A DNA stretch of 64,000 bases from RFSX01 sp964567435. Its GTDB lineage: Bacteria; Bacteroidota; Bacteroidia; Chitinophagales; Saprospiraceae. The notes beneath the pieces were generated by a model. The model did not search any database and was not told the DNA's origin. It saw only the letters and a program-made list of their open reading frames with translations. Both the position numbers and the translations under genes were made by a program. Below, one piece after another: positions 9,866-18,354 of this stretch; the stretch's first letter is position 1, and each line of letters opens with the position of its first letter. The DNA is taken from the NCBI GenBank assembly GCA_964567435.1, contig CAZMMQ010000010.1, positions 24,233-88,232 of the forward strand, read 5' to 3'.

Positions 9866-10420
9866 TTATAAGTGGTTATTAAAAGATTCAATGTCTTTGC
9901 TAATTGTATCAGCAAGTACATTATAAACGTTCAGAAACTTTTCTTTTGTTCCCTCTATTTTTTTTGTTGCTTCCTCTACATCTTGATCCACACTATCTAT
10001 TCTGCCTTGAAATATCTCTATTTCTCGCTGTAGCTCTAATATTTTGGCTTTATGTGTTTCTATTTTTTTTCCAAGCTGAGTGACTTCACGTTTTCTTCCA
10101 TCTATTTTTTCATTTTTTCTGTCCAAAAGTGCAGTTGCAAATGATTCCCTTTCATTTTCAAGTACGTTAATGTATTTTTTTGCAGACTTAATCAACTTCT
10201 CTTTGGTCAGCCCCATTGTAGATGCTGTTGCATAGGCAGACTTATATGATGTTGTCAAATCCATGTCCATTTGAGTCAACGTCGTTACTGATTTCTTAAA
10301 CTTGAAATAATCGAAAGTATTGGCATCGAAATTATGCTTGAGAGCTCTCAATAGTGCATAAATAGATTTCTCATCCTTGCCTTTGATATCCGGGAATAAC
10401 TCTTGTATGTCAATTGCCAT
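9866..10420 (-). CDS. Coiled-coil protein, operon partner of the PspA-like gene
   Basis: This is an unrecognised 184-residue soluble protein. The start is placed at the internal ATG (10420), giving MAIDIQELFPDIKGKDEK; an upstream in-frame ATG at 10459 would add 13 residues of unlikely sequence. The N-terminal half contains a compact predicted alpha domain (EKSIYALLRALKHNFDANTF), and residues about 85-165 form a heptad-like coiled coil rich in K, E, Q and I. There is no signal peptide or membrane segment. The 7-base spacing to the membrane-anchored coiled-coil gene suggests the two products interact. The function is unknown. Confidence 0.72.
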   Translation of the reverse strand: MAIDIQELFPDIKGKDEKSIYALLRALKHNFDANTFDYFKFKKSVTTLTQMDMDLTTSYKSAYATASTMGLTKEKLIKSAKKYINVLENERESFATALLDRKNEKIDGRKREVTQLGKKIETHKAKILELQREIEIFQGRIDSVDQDVEEATKKIEGTKEKFLNVYNVLADTISKDIESFNNHL

Positions 10421-10579
10421 TGGGAAATTTAGTTTGAAGATAGAAACAATCGTGAACATAGACGACCATTTTTATACCATTTGACTTTTGTAATCTAATA
10501 AATCACTAGAATTCAAAGCTTTAACAACATAATGCAAAGAAATTCAATAAATAATACATTATTATATTATTTAATATGT

Positions 10580-10587
10580 TATTTTTG
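10580..10587 (+). promoter_or_regulatory. -7 promoter box (TATTTTTG) for the adhesin gene
   Basis: Exact TAnnTTTG match about 100 bases upstream of the adhesin ATG, in a very AT-rich spacer between two divergent genes. No good -33 element seen. The intervening leader has no obvious coding content. Confidence 0.35.
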
Positions 10588-10689
10588 CACTTATCCCTCC
10601 TAATAGCAGTAGTGCTTCTATATTGTTGCATATGCCTTAATGAAATATAGAGCAATCACTTTTACTGGTTTTACCAAGAATTGATAATT

Positions 10690-13600
10690 ATGATTAAGAA
10701 TTCAATTGTCTTTATAGTATTGTTATGTCTGCCCTTTGTAGCATACAATCAATGTATGAGTTCATATGCTCAACAATCTGGACTATCTGGCTTACCAAGT
10801 ACAGCCATTTGGACAAGTGTACCAAATCTTGTGGGTAGCCCTGATGGGATGGGAGCTGAGATTCTCAGCTTTACACCACTAAATCCTGGAGAATCCACTT
10901 CTATATTGGGAGTTTGGGACTTTGGGATAACAGTACCTTGTAATGCTACCATAGATATGGTTAGCTTTAATGTGGTTAGAAGAAATGATGCCGCAGCAGG
11001 AGATGTAAGAGATGCGACTGCACTTTTGAGATTTGATGACTTCACAGTATCTACAGTGAATGGAGCTGATCAGATAACACCATTTGTGAACTCTACAACT
11101 ACGTTTGAAACAGCAACCATCTCTCCTGCTGGTGGATGGGGTACAGTGCTTACGCCAGATATTATTAATGATCCTCTGTTTGGACTATTGTTAACTTTTG
11201 AAAACCTATCCGGAACAGAAACAGGTTTTCCAATAATTGATGCAGTTGAAATGGAAGTTTGTTTTACTGTCAATGGTGCTCCTCAATCACCAATAACAGC
11301 GACAATATTAGATCAAGAAGATAATCTTTGTGGTCCGTCCTCAAGTGGTTCATTAACGATCAATGCTACTGGGAGTACAGGAGATTTTGAATATTCTATT
11401 GATGGTGGCACAACTTGGTTAACCAACAATGTATTCACTTCTATCCCTACTGGTACCTATCAGGTAATGGTTAGAGATACTGATTTGTCCTGTATAACTG
11501 ACTTAGGACCATACTTTGTTGGATGTAATCCTGGACAAATACTTCAAGTTGGGGATGCTATATATACTTGCTTACCCACAAGTAGTGATCCTGTGACTTT
11601 GGCAATTGACAGAGTGCAAGAGCTTAACACCTTTTTTAATAATGGGATGGTAGACGTCGATGTTTCGTCTTTATTACAATCAGAAGCTTTTACTTGGACT
11701 ACCTCTGACTTAGGAGGATCTGTTTTTGGAGTAACAGTAGATGATGACTTAAATATATACACTGGTTTATCAAGTCTTTTCAATCTGATTTCACCTATTA
11801 GTTCTCCAGACTTTATCCGAATAGATGGAGTTACAGGTGTGCCAACAGTTCTGGCCACTCTGCCTGGGACAGCTGGTATGGGACAATTAGAATATCACTC
11901 CGCATGTGATCAAGTCTTTCTTACAAATCTGGACGACGGAATGATATATAGGTTTGATACAAATGGGAATCTTTTGTCTTCTTTTGATCCATTAGGGCCG
12001 GATGATGGCATTGATGGTCTTGCGCCACTAGGAGAGAGATTGGTGGCCTTATCTTTTAATCCTGCCGAAGGAAGACTTTATTATTCTGTATGGGCGAATG
12101 ATGCCATTGATAACGGAATGCGTAACACAATTAGATCAGTGGCGATTGATCCTGTGTCTTGTGATTTTGTAGCAGCTACTGATATTCAAGAATTCGTTAT
12201 GCCTTTTATTTCTGAAACAGAAAGTAGTAGCAGCAATTTCAGTATGCCTGTGTTGGACATAGAATTTAGCCTTAGTGGTAATATGTTGTTGATATCGGAA
12301 TCAGGATTTAATTCTACAGTACCTATTACATTGCCTCATACAGGAAGAATCTTAAGAATAGATGGTATGACTACAGCATGGTCACTTGTTAATAATCCGC
12401 CAGCAGGCAACATGGATTATCAGTATCAAATTGGCACTGTCAACGACGGAACCAATGCACTAGGAGGAGTAGATTTTGCGTATGCAGGTATGGGTGCAGG
12501 TGGATGTGTGAGTGATGAAGAAGCGTTTATCTTAGCCACAGGAGATGCATTAAGAGGGGTTGATTGTACGGTAGGAGGTTGCGTATATGGACTTCAATAT
12601 ATACCTATAGAGGGAGGACGACCAGAGACATCTGTATTGGTTGATTTAGCCAGGGCTCCAGATTCTCAGCAAAAGGGATTTTTTGGTGATGTAGATGTTA
12701 TCACGGGCTGTTGTCCTTGTGCTTGTCCAGCATTAGACTTTACCATAGATGCTAGTGATGTCAATCTCTGTAGTGGTGAGATGGCTACACTTTGTGTGAC
12801 AACATCTGCTGGAGCTTCGCCACCATTCACGTATTTGTGGGATGATGGATCTATAACAAATTGTATTACTGTAAGCCCAACTTCCACAACAGTATACATG
12901 GTTGATATTACGGATGGCAATATGTGTATGTATACAGAGTCTGTTACAATTAACTTGTCACCTACATTATCCATAAACGATCTCAATGAAGTAAATAATA
13001 CAAGTTGTACAGCTGCTATCGGATCTATAACTATAGATGCGCTTGGAGGAACAGCACCTCTTACATTTAGTATAGATGGGGGCGCTACAAGTTTTACAAC
13101 CAATAGTTTTACAGATTTGGCTGCTGGTACTTATGACATAGTTGTCACAGATGCATTTGGATGTATGGTGACTTCATCCACTACCTTGACTGGTCCGTCA
13201 CCAATTACTTCTTCTGCAACTTCTACAGGAGATACAGAATGTAATTCTGATAATGGTACGATTACAATTACAGCTTCCGGCGGTACGGCACCTTTAATGT
13301 ACAGTATAGATGGCGGAGTTACATTTAGCCCCAACCCTCTGTTTTCGAATGTCATGGAAGGTAGTTATAGTATAGTCATATCAGATGCAGGCTCATGCAC
13401 AGTTACAGATATGGTAACTGTTGTGGGTCCTGGTGTAATTACGTCGACAGCAACAACTACTCAGGATACAGATTGTATTTTGGATAATGGTACAATTACC
13501 ATAACTGCAATGGGAGGAACCCCTCCAATCATGTATAGTATTGACATGGGAGTAACATTCAGTCCCAATTCAGTATTCAATAATGTCATGGAAGGTGTGT

Positions 13601-15810
13601 ATGATATAATCGTATCTGACGCTGGAGGATGTACAGCAGAATTAATGGCAACAGTGGCAGGTCCTAATGCGGTTTCCATTTCTACAATGACTACTCAAGA
13701 TACCGATTGTGAAACAGATAATGGCTCCATAAGCATTACTGCGACAGGCGGTACTGCCCCATATATGTATAGTATCGATGGAGGAGTAACCTTTAATGTT
13801 AATCCACTCTTTACAAATCTAAGTGATGGTCTCTATAGTATCATCGTTAATGACGCTAGAAGCTGTTCTGATTCTGGTTTGGCTACAATCGATGGTCCAG
13901 ACCCACTCTTGGTAATGGAGAATAATTTTGATGACACAGATTGTGATTTAGATAATGGACGAATAGTTATATCTGCATCAGGAGGAACTCCTCCTTATAC
14001 CTATAGCATAGATGGCGTCACTTTTGGAACTAGTAATGAATTCACTGATCTTGCTCCAGGACAATATAATGTGGTCATTAGAGATGACCAAAATTGTCAA
14101 GAAATCATCAACAATATTGACATAGGTGAACCTGAATGCAGCACTGGAGCAATAGGAGATTTTGTATTCGAAGACAGAAATGGTGATGGTACGCAAAATC
14201 CTGGAGAACCAGGTATTCCTGGAGTTAGGGTTGAGTTATTCAATGGCAATGATATTTTGATAGGTATTGAGATAACAGATTCTAATGGAAACTTCTTATT
14301 TGAAGACCTGCCTGGAGGAGATTTTTATCTCAGGTTTACCAGATTGGATGATTTCGCAGCTACTTTCCCTAATACTTCAGGTGACACCAATACAGATAGT
14401 GATGTAGATGATTCTAATGGGCCATTTACGACCCCAATATTTAATCTTGGTGATGGTGAAATTGACTTCAGCAGAGACTTAGGTGTATTCCGATGCATTC
14501 CAATTGGTGAAAATATCTGGTTCGATTTTAATGAGGATGGCATTAGAGATAATGATGAAAATGGTATTAATGGTGTTCAAGTAGAGCTATTTAGAATGGT
14601 AGGAGGATTTTGGGTTAAAACGGATATCACGTTTTCTGGCCATAGACCTGGGACAGGTTCTGAAGACGGTTATTTTAAGTTCTGTGCGCCGCCAGGAACC
14701 TATTATCTCCAGTTTATAACCTCTGAGAATAGAATAGTCACTACCATTCCTAATAGGGGAGGTGACGAAACCAGGGATAGTGATTTGACAAATAGATTTG
14801 GGCCTAGTACAACTGATGAGTTTACTGTCCAATCAGGTGATACCAGATGTGATATTGGAGCTGGATATGTGCCAGCAGGTAGTATTGGCGATTTTGTTTG
14901 GTTGGATTCTAATACTAACGGACTAAGAGATGCAGATGAACCTGGAATGCCTGGCGTAATGGTACAAGCTATTAATTCAGAAGGGAATATGCTTGCCTTA
15001 GCCAATACAGATAGCAATGGAAATTATGTATTGGATTTTTTGCCACAAGATGAATATTATGTTCGCTTTACCTTGCCTGAAGGATTTGTTGCTACAGCTG
15101 CTAATGTAGGTGTGGATGAATCCAGAGATAGTGACGTAGATGGTAGTAACGGCCCTAATACAACACCACTGATTTTAGTGGTTCCAGGAGCACATGTCAA
15201 TGCGGATGCTGGTCTCTTATCTAGTGCTTTGCCAGTAACATGGCTAGGAATTTCTGGTAAGAAAAAAGAAAGTTATAATGAAATAATGTGGTCTGTTGGG
15301 CAAGAGAAGAATGTTAGTCATTACGAGCTGCAGTCAGCAAATCAGGAGCCAATAGACTTCGTGTCAATAGGGTCTGTAGACTCAGAGCATTCGACTTTCC
15401 CAGGAATCCTAGAATATGCATTGGAAGATTTTGATTTTGATTCAGGCTTGAATTACTATAGAGTCAAGCAGTTTGATTTTGATGGTAAATTTTCATTCTC
15501 TGATGTTATCAGTATAAATAATGATACATCTAGTGATGAAAGACCGTTTAGGTTAAATATCTATCCAAATCCAGTTAGTGAAGAGCTCAAGATTGGATTG
15601 GAATTATTTAGTAGCGCAGAGACCATTGATGTAAGATTGTATGACCAGTTAGGTCAACTAATGTCTTCTGGAAAAATATTAGATTTTGAACTGGAGAGAG
15701 GATTGAAGACATATCCATTGGATGTAACATCTTTGGATACTGGGGTATATACCTTGGAGATTAGAGTAGATGACAGGTTGGAAGTTAGAAAAATTGCGAT
15801 TGCCAAATAA
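10690..15810 (+). CDS. Giant secreted T9SS protein with SprB repeats and SdrD_B-type domains
   Basis: This 1,706-residue exported protein is probably a surface adhesin or gliding-type filament. The start is the ATG at 10690, preferred over a TTG three codons earlier because MIKNSIVFIVLLCLPFVAYNQ is then a clean signal peptide. Residues about 200-280 hold a first SprB-like unit; 280-670 a beta-rich, propeller-like region (VTVDDDLNIYTG, LSFNPAEGRLYYSVW); 674-757 a PKD-like domain after a cysteine cluster (CCPCACP). Residues 760-1150 are five tandem SprB repeats of 77-80 residues. Three SdrD_B-type calcium-binding-like domains (GDFVFEDRNGDGTQNPGEPG and relatives) run from about 1152 to 1513. The end (about 1617-1706) is a T9SS type A sorting domain with FRLNIYPNPVSEELKI and the terminal ADGVYTLEI-like GVYTLEIRV strand. 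A strong terminator follows. Confidence 0.9.
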   Translation: MIKNSIVFIVLLCLPFVAYNQCMSSYAQQSGLSGLPSTAIWTSVPNLVGSPDGMGAEILSFTPLNPGESTSILGVWDFGITVPCNATIDMVSFNVVRRNDAAAGDVRDATALLRFDDFTVSTVNGADQITPFVNSTTTFETATISPAGGWGTVLTPDIINDPLFGLLLTFENLSGTETGFPIIDAVEMEVCFTVNGAPQSPITATILDQEDNLCGPSSSGSLTINATGSTGDFEYSIDGGTTWLTNNVFTSIPTGTYQVMVRDTDLSCITDLGPYFVGCNPGQILQVGDAIYTCLPTSSDPVTLAIDRVQELNTFFNNGMVDVDVSSLLQSEAFTWTTSDLGGSVFGVTVDDDLNIYTGLSSLFNLISPISSPDFIRIDGVTGVPTVLATLPGTAGMGQLEYHSACDQVFLTNLDDGMIYRFDTNGNLLSSFDPLGPDDGIDGLAPLGERLVALSFNPAEGRLYYSVWANDAIDNGMRNTIRSVAIDPVSCDFVAATDIQEFVMPFISETESSSSNFSMPVLDIEFSLSGNMLLISESGFNSTVPITLPHTGRILRIDGMTTAWSLVNNPPAGNMDYQYQIGTVNDGTNALGGVDFAYAGMGAGGCVSDEEAFILATGDALRGVDCTVGGCVYGLQYIPIEGGRPETSVLVDLARAPDSQQKGFFGDVDVITGCCPCACPALDFTIDASDVNLCSGEMATLCVTTSAGASPPFTYLWDDGSITNCITVSPTSTTVYMVDITDGNMCMYTESVTINLSPTLSINDLNEVNNTSCTAAIGSITIDALGGTAPLTFSIDGGATSFTTNSFTDLAAGTYDIVVTDAFGCMVTSSTTLTGPSPITSSATSTGDTECNSDNGTITITASGGTAPLMYSIDGGVTFSPNPLFSNVMEGSYSIVISDAGSCTVTDMVTVVGPGVITSTATTTQDTDCILDNGTITITAMGGTPPIMYSIDMGVTFSPNSVFNNVMEGVYDIIVSDAGGCTAELMATVAGPNAVSISTMTTQDTDCETDNGSISITATGGTAPYMYSIDGGVTFNVNPLFTNLSDGLYSIIVNDARSCSDSGLATIDGPDPLLVMENNFDDTDCDLDNGRIVISASGGTPPYTYSIDGVTFGTSNEFTDLAPGQYNVVIRDDQNCQEIINNIDIGEPECSTGAIGDFVFEDRNGDGTQNPGEPGIPGVRVELFNGNDILIGIEITDSNGNFLFEDLPGGDFYLRFTRLDDFAATFPNTSGDTNTDSDVDDSNGPFTTPIFNLGDGEIDFSRDLGVFRCIPIGENIWFDFNEDGIRDNDENGINGVQVELFRMVGGFWVKTDITFSGHRPGTGSEDGYFKFCAPPGTYYLQFITSENRIVTTIPNRGGDETRDSDLTNRFGPSTTDEFTVQSGDTRCDIGAGYVPAGSIGDFVWLDSNTNGLRDADEPGMPGVMVQAINSEGNMLALANTDSNGNYVLDFLPQDEYYVRFTLPEGFVATAANVGVDESRDSDVDGSNGPNTTPLILVVPGAHVNADAGLLSSALPVTWLGISGKKKESYNEIMWSVGQEKNVSHYELQSANQEPIDFVSIGSVDSEHSTFPGILEYALEDFDFDSGLNYYRVKQFDFDGKFSFSDVISINNDTSSDERPFRLNIYPNPVSEELKIGLELFSSAETIDVRLYDQLGQLMSSGKILDFELERGLKTYPLDVTSLDTGVYTLEIRVDDRLEVRKIAIAK
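12967..14139 (+). repeat. Five in-frame tandem SprB repeats (about 234 bp units)
   Basis: Units begin near 12967, 13207, 13441, 13675 and 13909. Each encodes the pattern D(T/S)xC...DNGxIxIxAxGGTxPxxYSIDGGxTF...G.Y.I.V.DA..C, with one cysteine pair per unit. Units 2 to 4 are the most alike. Such arrays change copy number easily by recombination. The family match (SprB, named after the gliding adhesin) is by recall. Confidence 0.85.
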
Positions 15811-15839
15811 CTAATTATTATAAATTAATACAACGCTGG

Positions 15840-15879
15840 TGAGGCTGGATTCTTGAAAGAGTTCAGCCTCATTTTTTTT
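15840..15879 (+). terminator. Rho-independent terminator after the adhesin gene
   Basis: TGAGGCTG (15840-15847) pairs with CAGCCTCA (15864-15871), followed by a run of eight T. The orientation fits the plus-strand adhesin gene; there is no T-run for the minus strand. Confidence 0.85.
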
Positions 15880-15891
15880 AGTAGTGACTTC

Positions 15892-17217
15892 TTACTCAAA
15901 AAGTGAATTCTGATTTTTACGATCTTTACCATCCTCTTCTGTTAGGTTAAAGACACCAGGTGTCGATTGAGCTTTGTCTTCAAGTAATTCTAGATCATCA
16001 TCTAGTTCTAATTCTTGTATCTGTGGTATGGCATTGCCGGCTATCCCTTTAAATGAATTGTACATATAATTGGTATTGAGTAATACTTTTTGGAGTTGTT
16101 TTTCTCTTTTCTTCCAATGCCCCTCCATGGCTCTTTTTTCCTTCAGTAGATCGGTTTGCATTTGGGTAAATCCTTCTACGATGGCTTCTATTTGAAGTTT
16201 GAATTCGTTGCTGGTTAGATATTGGTAGAGCATAGCCATTTTTTCACCTTTATTTTCTTGTGATGTGGCCATAGTCGAGATAGCAATAATATTTTCTCTG
16301 AGTACTAAAGATAATCCTTTGAACTCTTCGAAGGTGCATACCCATATACCATCTATCAGTGTCATCCTGTCTACTCCCTTAGGCAAAGCATCAGTGATAA
16401 TCACACCGATGTGAGCGCCTTTCTCCCTGATGTCATTCCTAAATTTTTCTATCCATGAGCGCTGAAATTCTTTGGTTCGTTTACTCTCATAATAGATAAG
16501 ACCACAACTAGGATTATTATAAGTTTTGACGAGTTGCAGGCAGTCAGCCCCTCGAGCCCCTTTCTTGATCTCTTCTATCTCATCTAGTGGAAATTTGGTT
16601 CTGAGCCATTCTTCTATTGCCAATTCTTGCACCTCTCCTTGTAGTTGCATAGAGCCTTGCTCCTGCTTGCGCTTCATTTCCTGTACGAGCTTCTTTTGAT
16701 CGTCTATTTGTTTTTGATATTCTCTCTCCTTGAGTTGGAATTCTTCGATAGCTTTCTGGCGTCCTTTCTGTTCTATTACGGCACTCTTTTCCAGCAACTG
16801 CTTTTCCATTTGGAGAAGCAAATCACTTTCTCTCTCTTCCATTTCCTTTTGCTGGCGGATAAGATTTAACTCCTTTTCTTTGAGAGCTCTGTTTTCTTTA
16901 CGCTTGTCTTCATTTTCTTTTTTTAAAGAGTCGACTTCGAGAGTAAGAGAAGACAATTTTTCCTTTTCAAGGATAGCCATTTGAGCAGCCAACTTTTCTT
17001 CTAACTTAACCTTGAAAATTTCGTTCTCCTTTGATTTGGTTAGTTGGAAGGCTTTTTTCTCTTCTTCAAATACAGATAACTTATTCTGATAAATCCGATT
17101 ATTAGTTGCCATCTTCTTTTCAAACTCCTGCTGTAGCTGTGCTTGCACCTGTCCAGCAATAGCTTCTTCTACATCAAAAGCATGTGAACAGCTAGGGCAT
17201 TGAATCTTGTCTTGCAT
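15892..17217 (-). CDS. DUF2130 domain protein with long coiled coil
   Basis: This 441-residue cytoplasmic protein starts with a short CPSC motif (residues 5-10, half of a zinc ribbon at most), followed by a charged coiled coil (about 25-195). The DUF2130 domain (about 200-370) shows GARGADCLQLVKT and YYESKRTKEFQRSWIEKF, with an E-x-K pair as in PD-(D/E)XK nuclease folds, then GVIITDALPKGVD and GIWVCTFEEF. The family is often likened to RmuC-type nucleases, but no activity is established to my knowledge. The C-terminus returns to coiled coil and ends acidic. The gene is alone, 89 bases downstream of gpsA. Confidence 0.85.
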   Translation of the reverse strand: MQDKIQCPSCSHAFDVEEAIAGQVQAQLQQEFEKKMATNNRIYQNKLSVFEEEKKAFQLTKSKENEIFKVKLEEKLAAQMAILEKEKLSSLTLEVDSLKKENEDKRKENRALKEKELNLIRQQKEMEERESDLLLQMEKQLLEKSAVIEQKGRQKAIEEFQLKEREYQKQIDDQKKLVQEMKRKQEQGSMQLQGEVQELAIEEWLRTKFPLDEIEEIKKGARGADCLQLVKTYNNPSCGLIYYESKRTKEFQRSWIEKFRNDIREKGAHIGVIITDALPKGVDRMTLIDGIWVCTFEEFKGLSLVLRENIIAISTMATSQENKGEKMAMLYQYLTSNEFKLQIEAIVEGFTQMQTDLLKEKRAMEGHWKKREKQLQKVLLNTNYMYNSFKGIAGNAIPQIQELELDDDLELLEDKAQSTPGVFNLTEEDGKDRKNQNSLFE

Positions 17218-17246
17218 ATCAGAATTGGTTACTAACTTGTATGAAT

Positions 17247-17254
17247 CAAATTTA
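17247..17254 (-). promoter_or_regulatory. -7 promoter box (TAAATTTG) for the DUF2130 gene
   Basis: Exact TAnnTTTG match on the minus strand, 30 bases upstream of the ATG at 17217. No clear -33 element. Confidence 0.35.
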
Positions 17255-17306
17255 ATATATGATTCACAATGTAGGGATTACTGTGCATTACACCTTCACG
17301 AAAGGT

Positions 17307-18338
17307 CTATAGAAAATCAACATCCTCTTCCAATTCTGTGTGCAAAAGTTCGACCATTGCTTTTTTGATAGGTTGACCTTCATACACCACTTGGTATAAC
17401 GTCTTGATTACGGGAGTTTTAAGGGTAGAAGCTTTAGAAATGGCTTGTGCTATACGAATCGTTCTGTATCCTTCAGCAACCTCTGACATATCATCAAAAA
17501 TATCTGCTAATTTGATTCCTGTACCTAATTTATAACCAAAAGTAAAGTTTCGACTATTTGTACTTGTAGTGGTAGCTATTAAATCACCAATCCCAGCAGT
17601 CCCAAAGAAAGGTGTCTCAACTGCTCCAACTGATTTTGAGATCAATATCATTTCTCGGAGCCCTCTGGTAATCAGTAACGCTTGCATATTTTTTCCAAAA
17701 CCAATTCCATTCAATACACCAGAAGCGATGGCAATCGTGTTTTTTAATGCACCAGCCAATTCAATGCCTTTTAGATGATGTGACCCATATACTATAAATA
17801 ATCTATCAGATAATACTTCTCGTCCTAATTTTATGACTTCCTCAAAAGATGATGCAATGACTGAGGCGGCAGGCTGGCCTTCTAAGATTTCTTTAGAGAG
17901 ATTAGGGCCAGCCAATGCACCAATTCTGATAACACTTGTCTCTTGGCTAATCACCTCACTCATTGTAAATACACTCTTTTTAATTTCTGACAGTGTGGTG
18001 GCTGTCTCAAAAGCTGGTGAGGTATCAAGACCCTTAGTCGCATGTATCATTATGTGTCCAGGTCCAACGTGAGGTGACAAACTACGTATAGCTGAGCGAA
18101 AGTGTTCTGAAGGTATAACTGGAAAGATTAATCGGCACTCTTCACCCAATTGTGCCAAATCTAATGTGGCTTTTATGTTCTTTGATAAGGCATAACCCTT
18201 AATACTATGATGGTTATTTATCTCATCCAGAATCTCTGGTCGGCGTGTACATATAAGCACTTCCTGACTCTTGCTTAATAACTGAGCTATTGTAATTCCA
18301 AACGAACCTGATCCTAATACTCCTACCTTCAAAGACAT
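17307..18338 (-). CDS. gpsA: NAD(P)H-dependent glycerol-3-phosphate dehydrogenase
   Basis: GpsA reduces dihydroxyacetone phosphate to sn-glycerol-3-phosphate, the backbone for membrane phospholipids. The 343 residues carry the N-terminal Rossmann GSGSFGITIAQLLS nucleotide site (residues 8-21), the ATKGLD and GALAGPNLSKEI segments, the catalytic lysine in ELAGALKNTIAIASG (about 205), GTAGIGDLIATTTSTNSRN and AEGYRTIR. It lies 16 bases after the yidC stop on the same strand, so the two membrane-biogenesis genes are probably cotranscribed. Confidence 0.95.
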   Translation of the reverse strand: MSLKVGVLGSGSFGITIAQLLSKSQEVLICTRRPEILDEINNHHSIKGYALSKNIKATLDLAQLGEECRLIFPVIPSEHFRSAIRSLSPHVGPGHIMIHATKGLDTSPAFETATTLSEIKKSVFTMSEVISQETSVIRIGALAGPNLSKEILEGQPAASVIASSFEEVIKLGREVLSDRLFIVYGSHHLKGIELAGALKNTIAIASGVLNGIGFGKNMQALLITRGLREMILISKSVGAVETPFFGTAGIGDLIATTTSTNSRNFTFGYKLGTGIKLADIFDDMSEVAEGYRTIRIAQAISKASTLKTPVIKTLYQVVYEGQPIKKAMVELLHTELEEDVDFL

Positions 18339-18354
18339 GAGGTCAATATACCAA

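Noticed and set aside
12666..13679. Several minus-strand ORFs of 70-145 codons inside the adhesin gene
   Set aside because: They lie opposite the SprB repeats and arise from the repeated codon pattern of the real gene; no domain or start context supports them.
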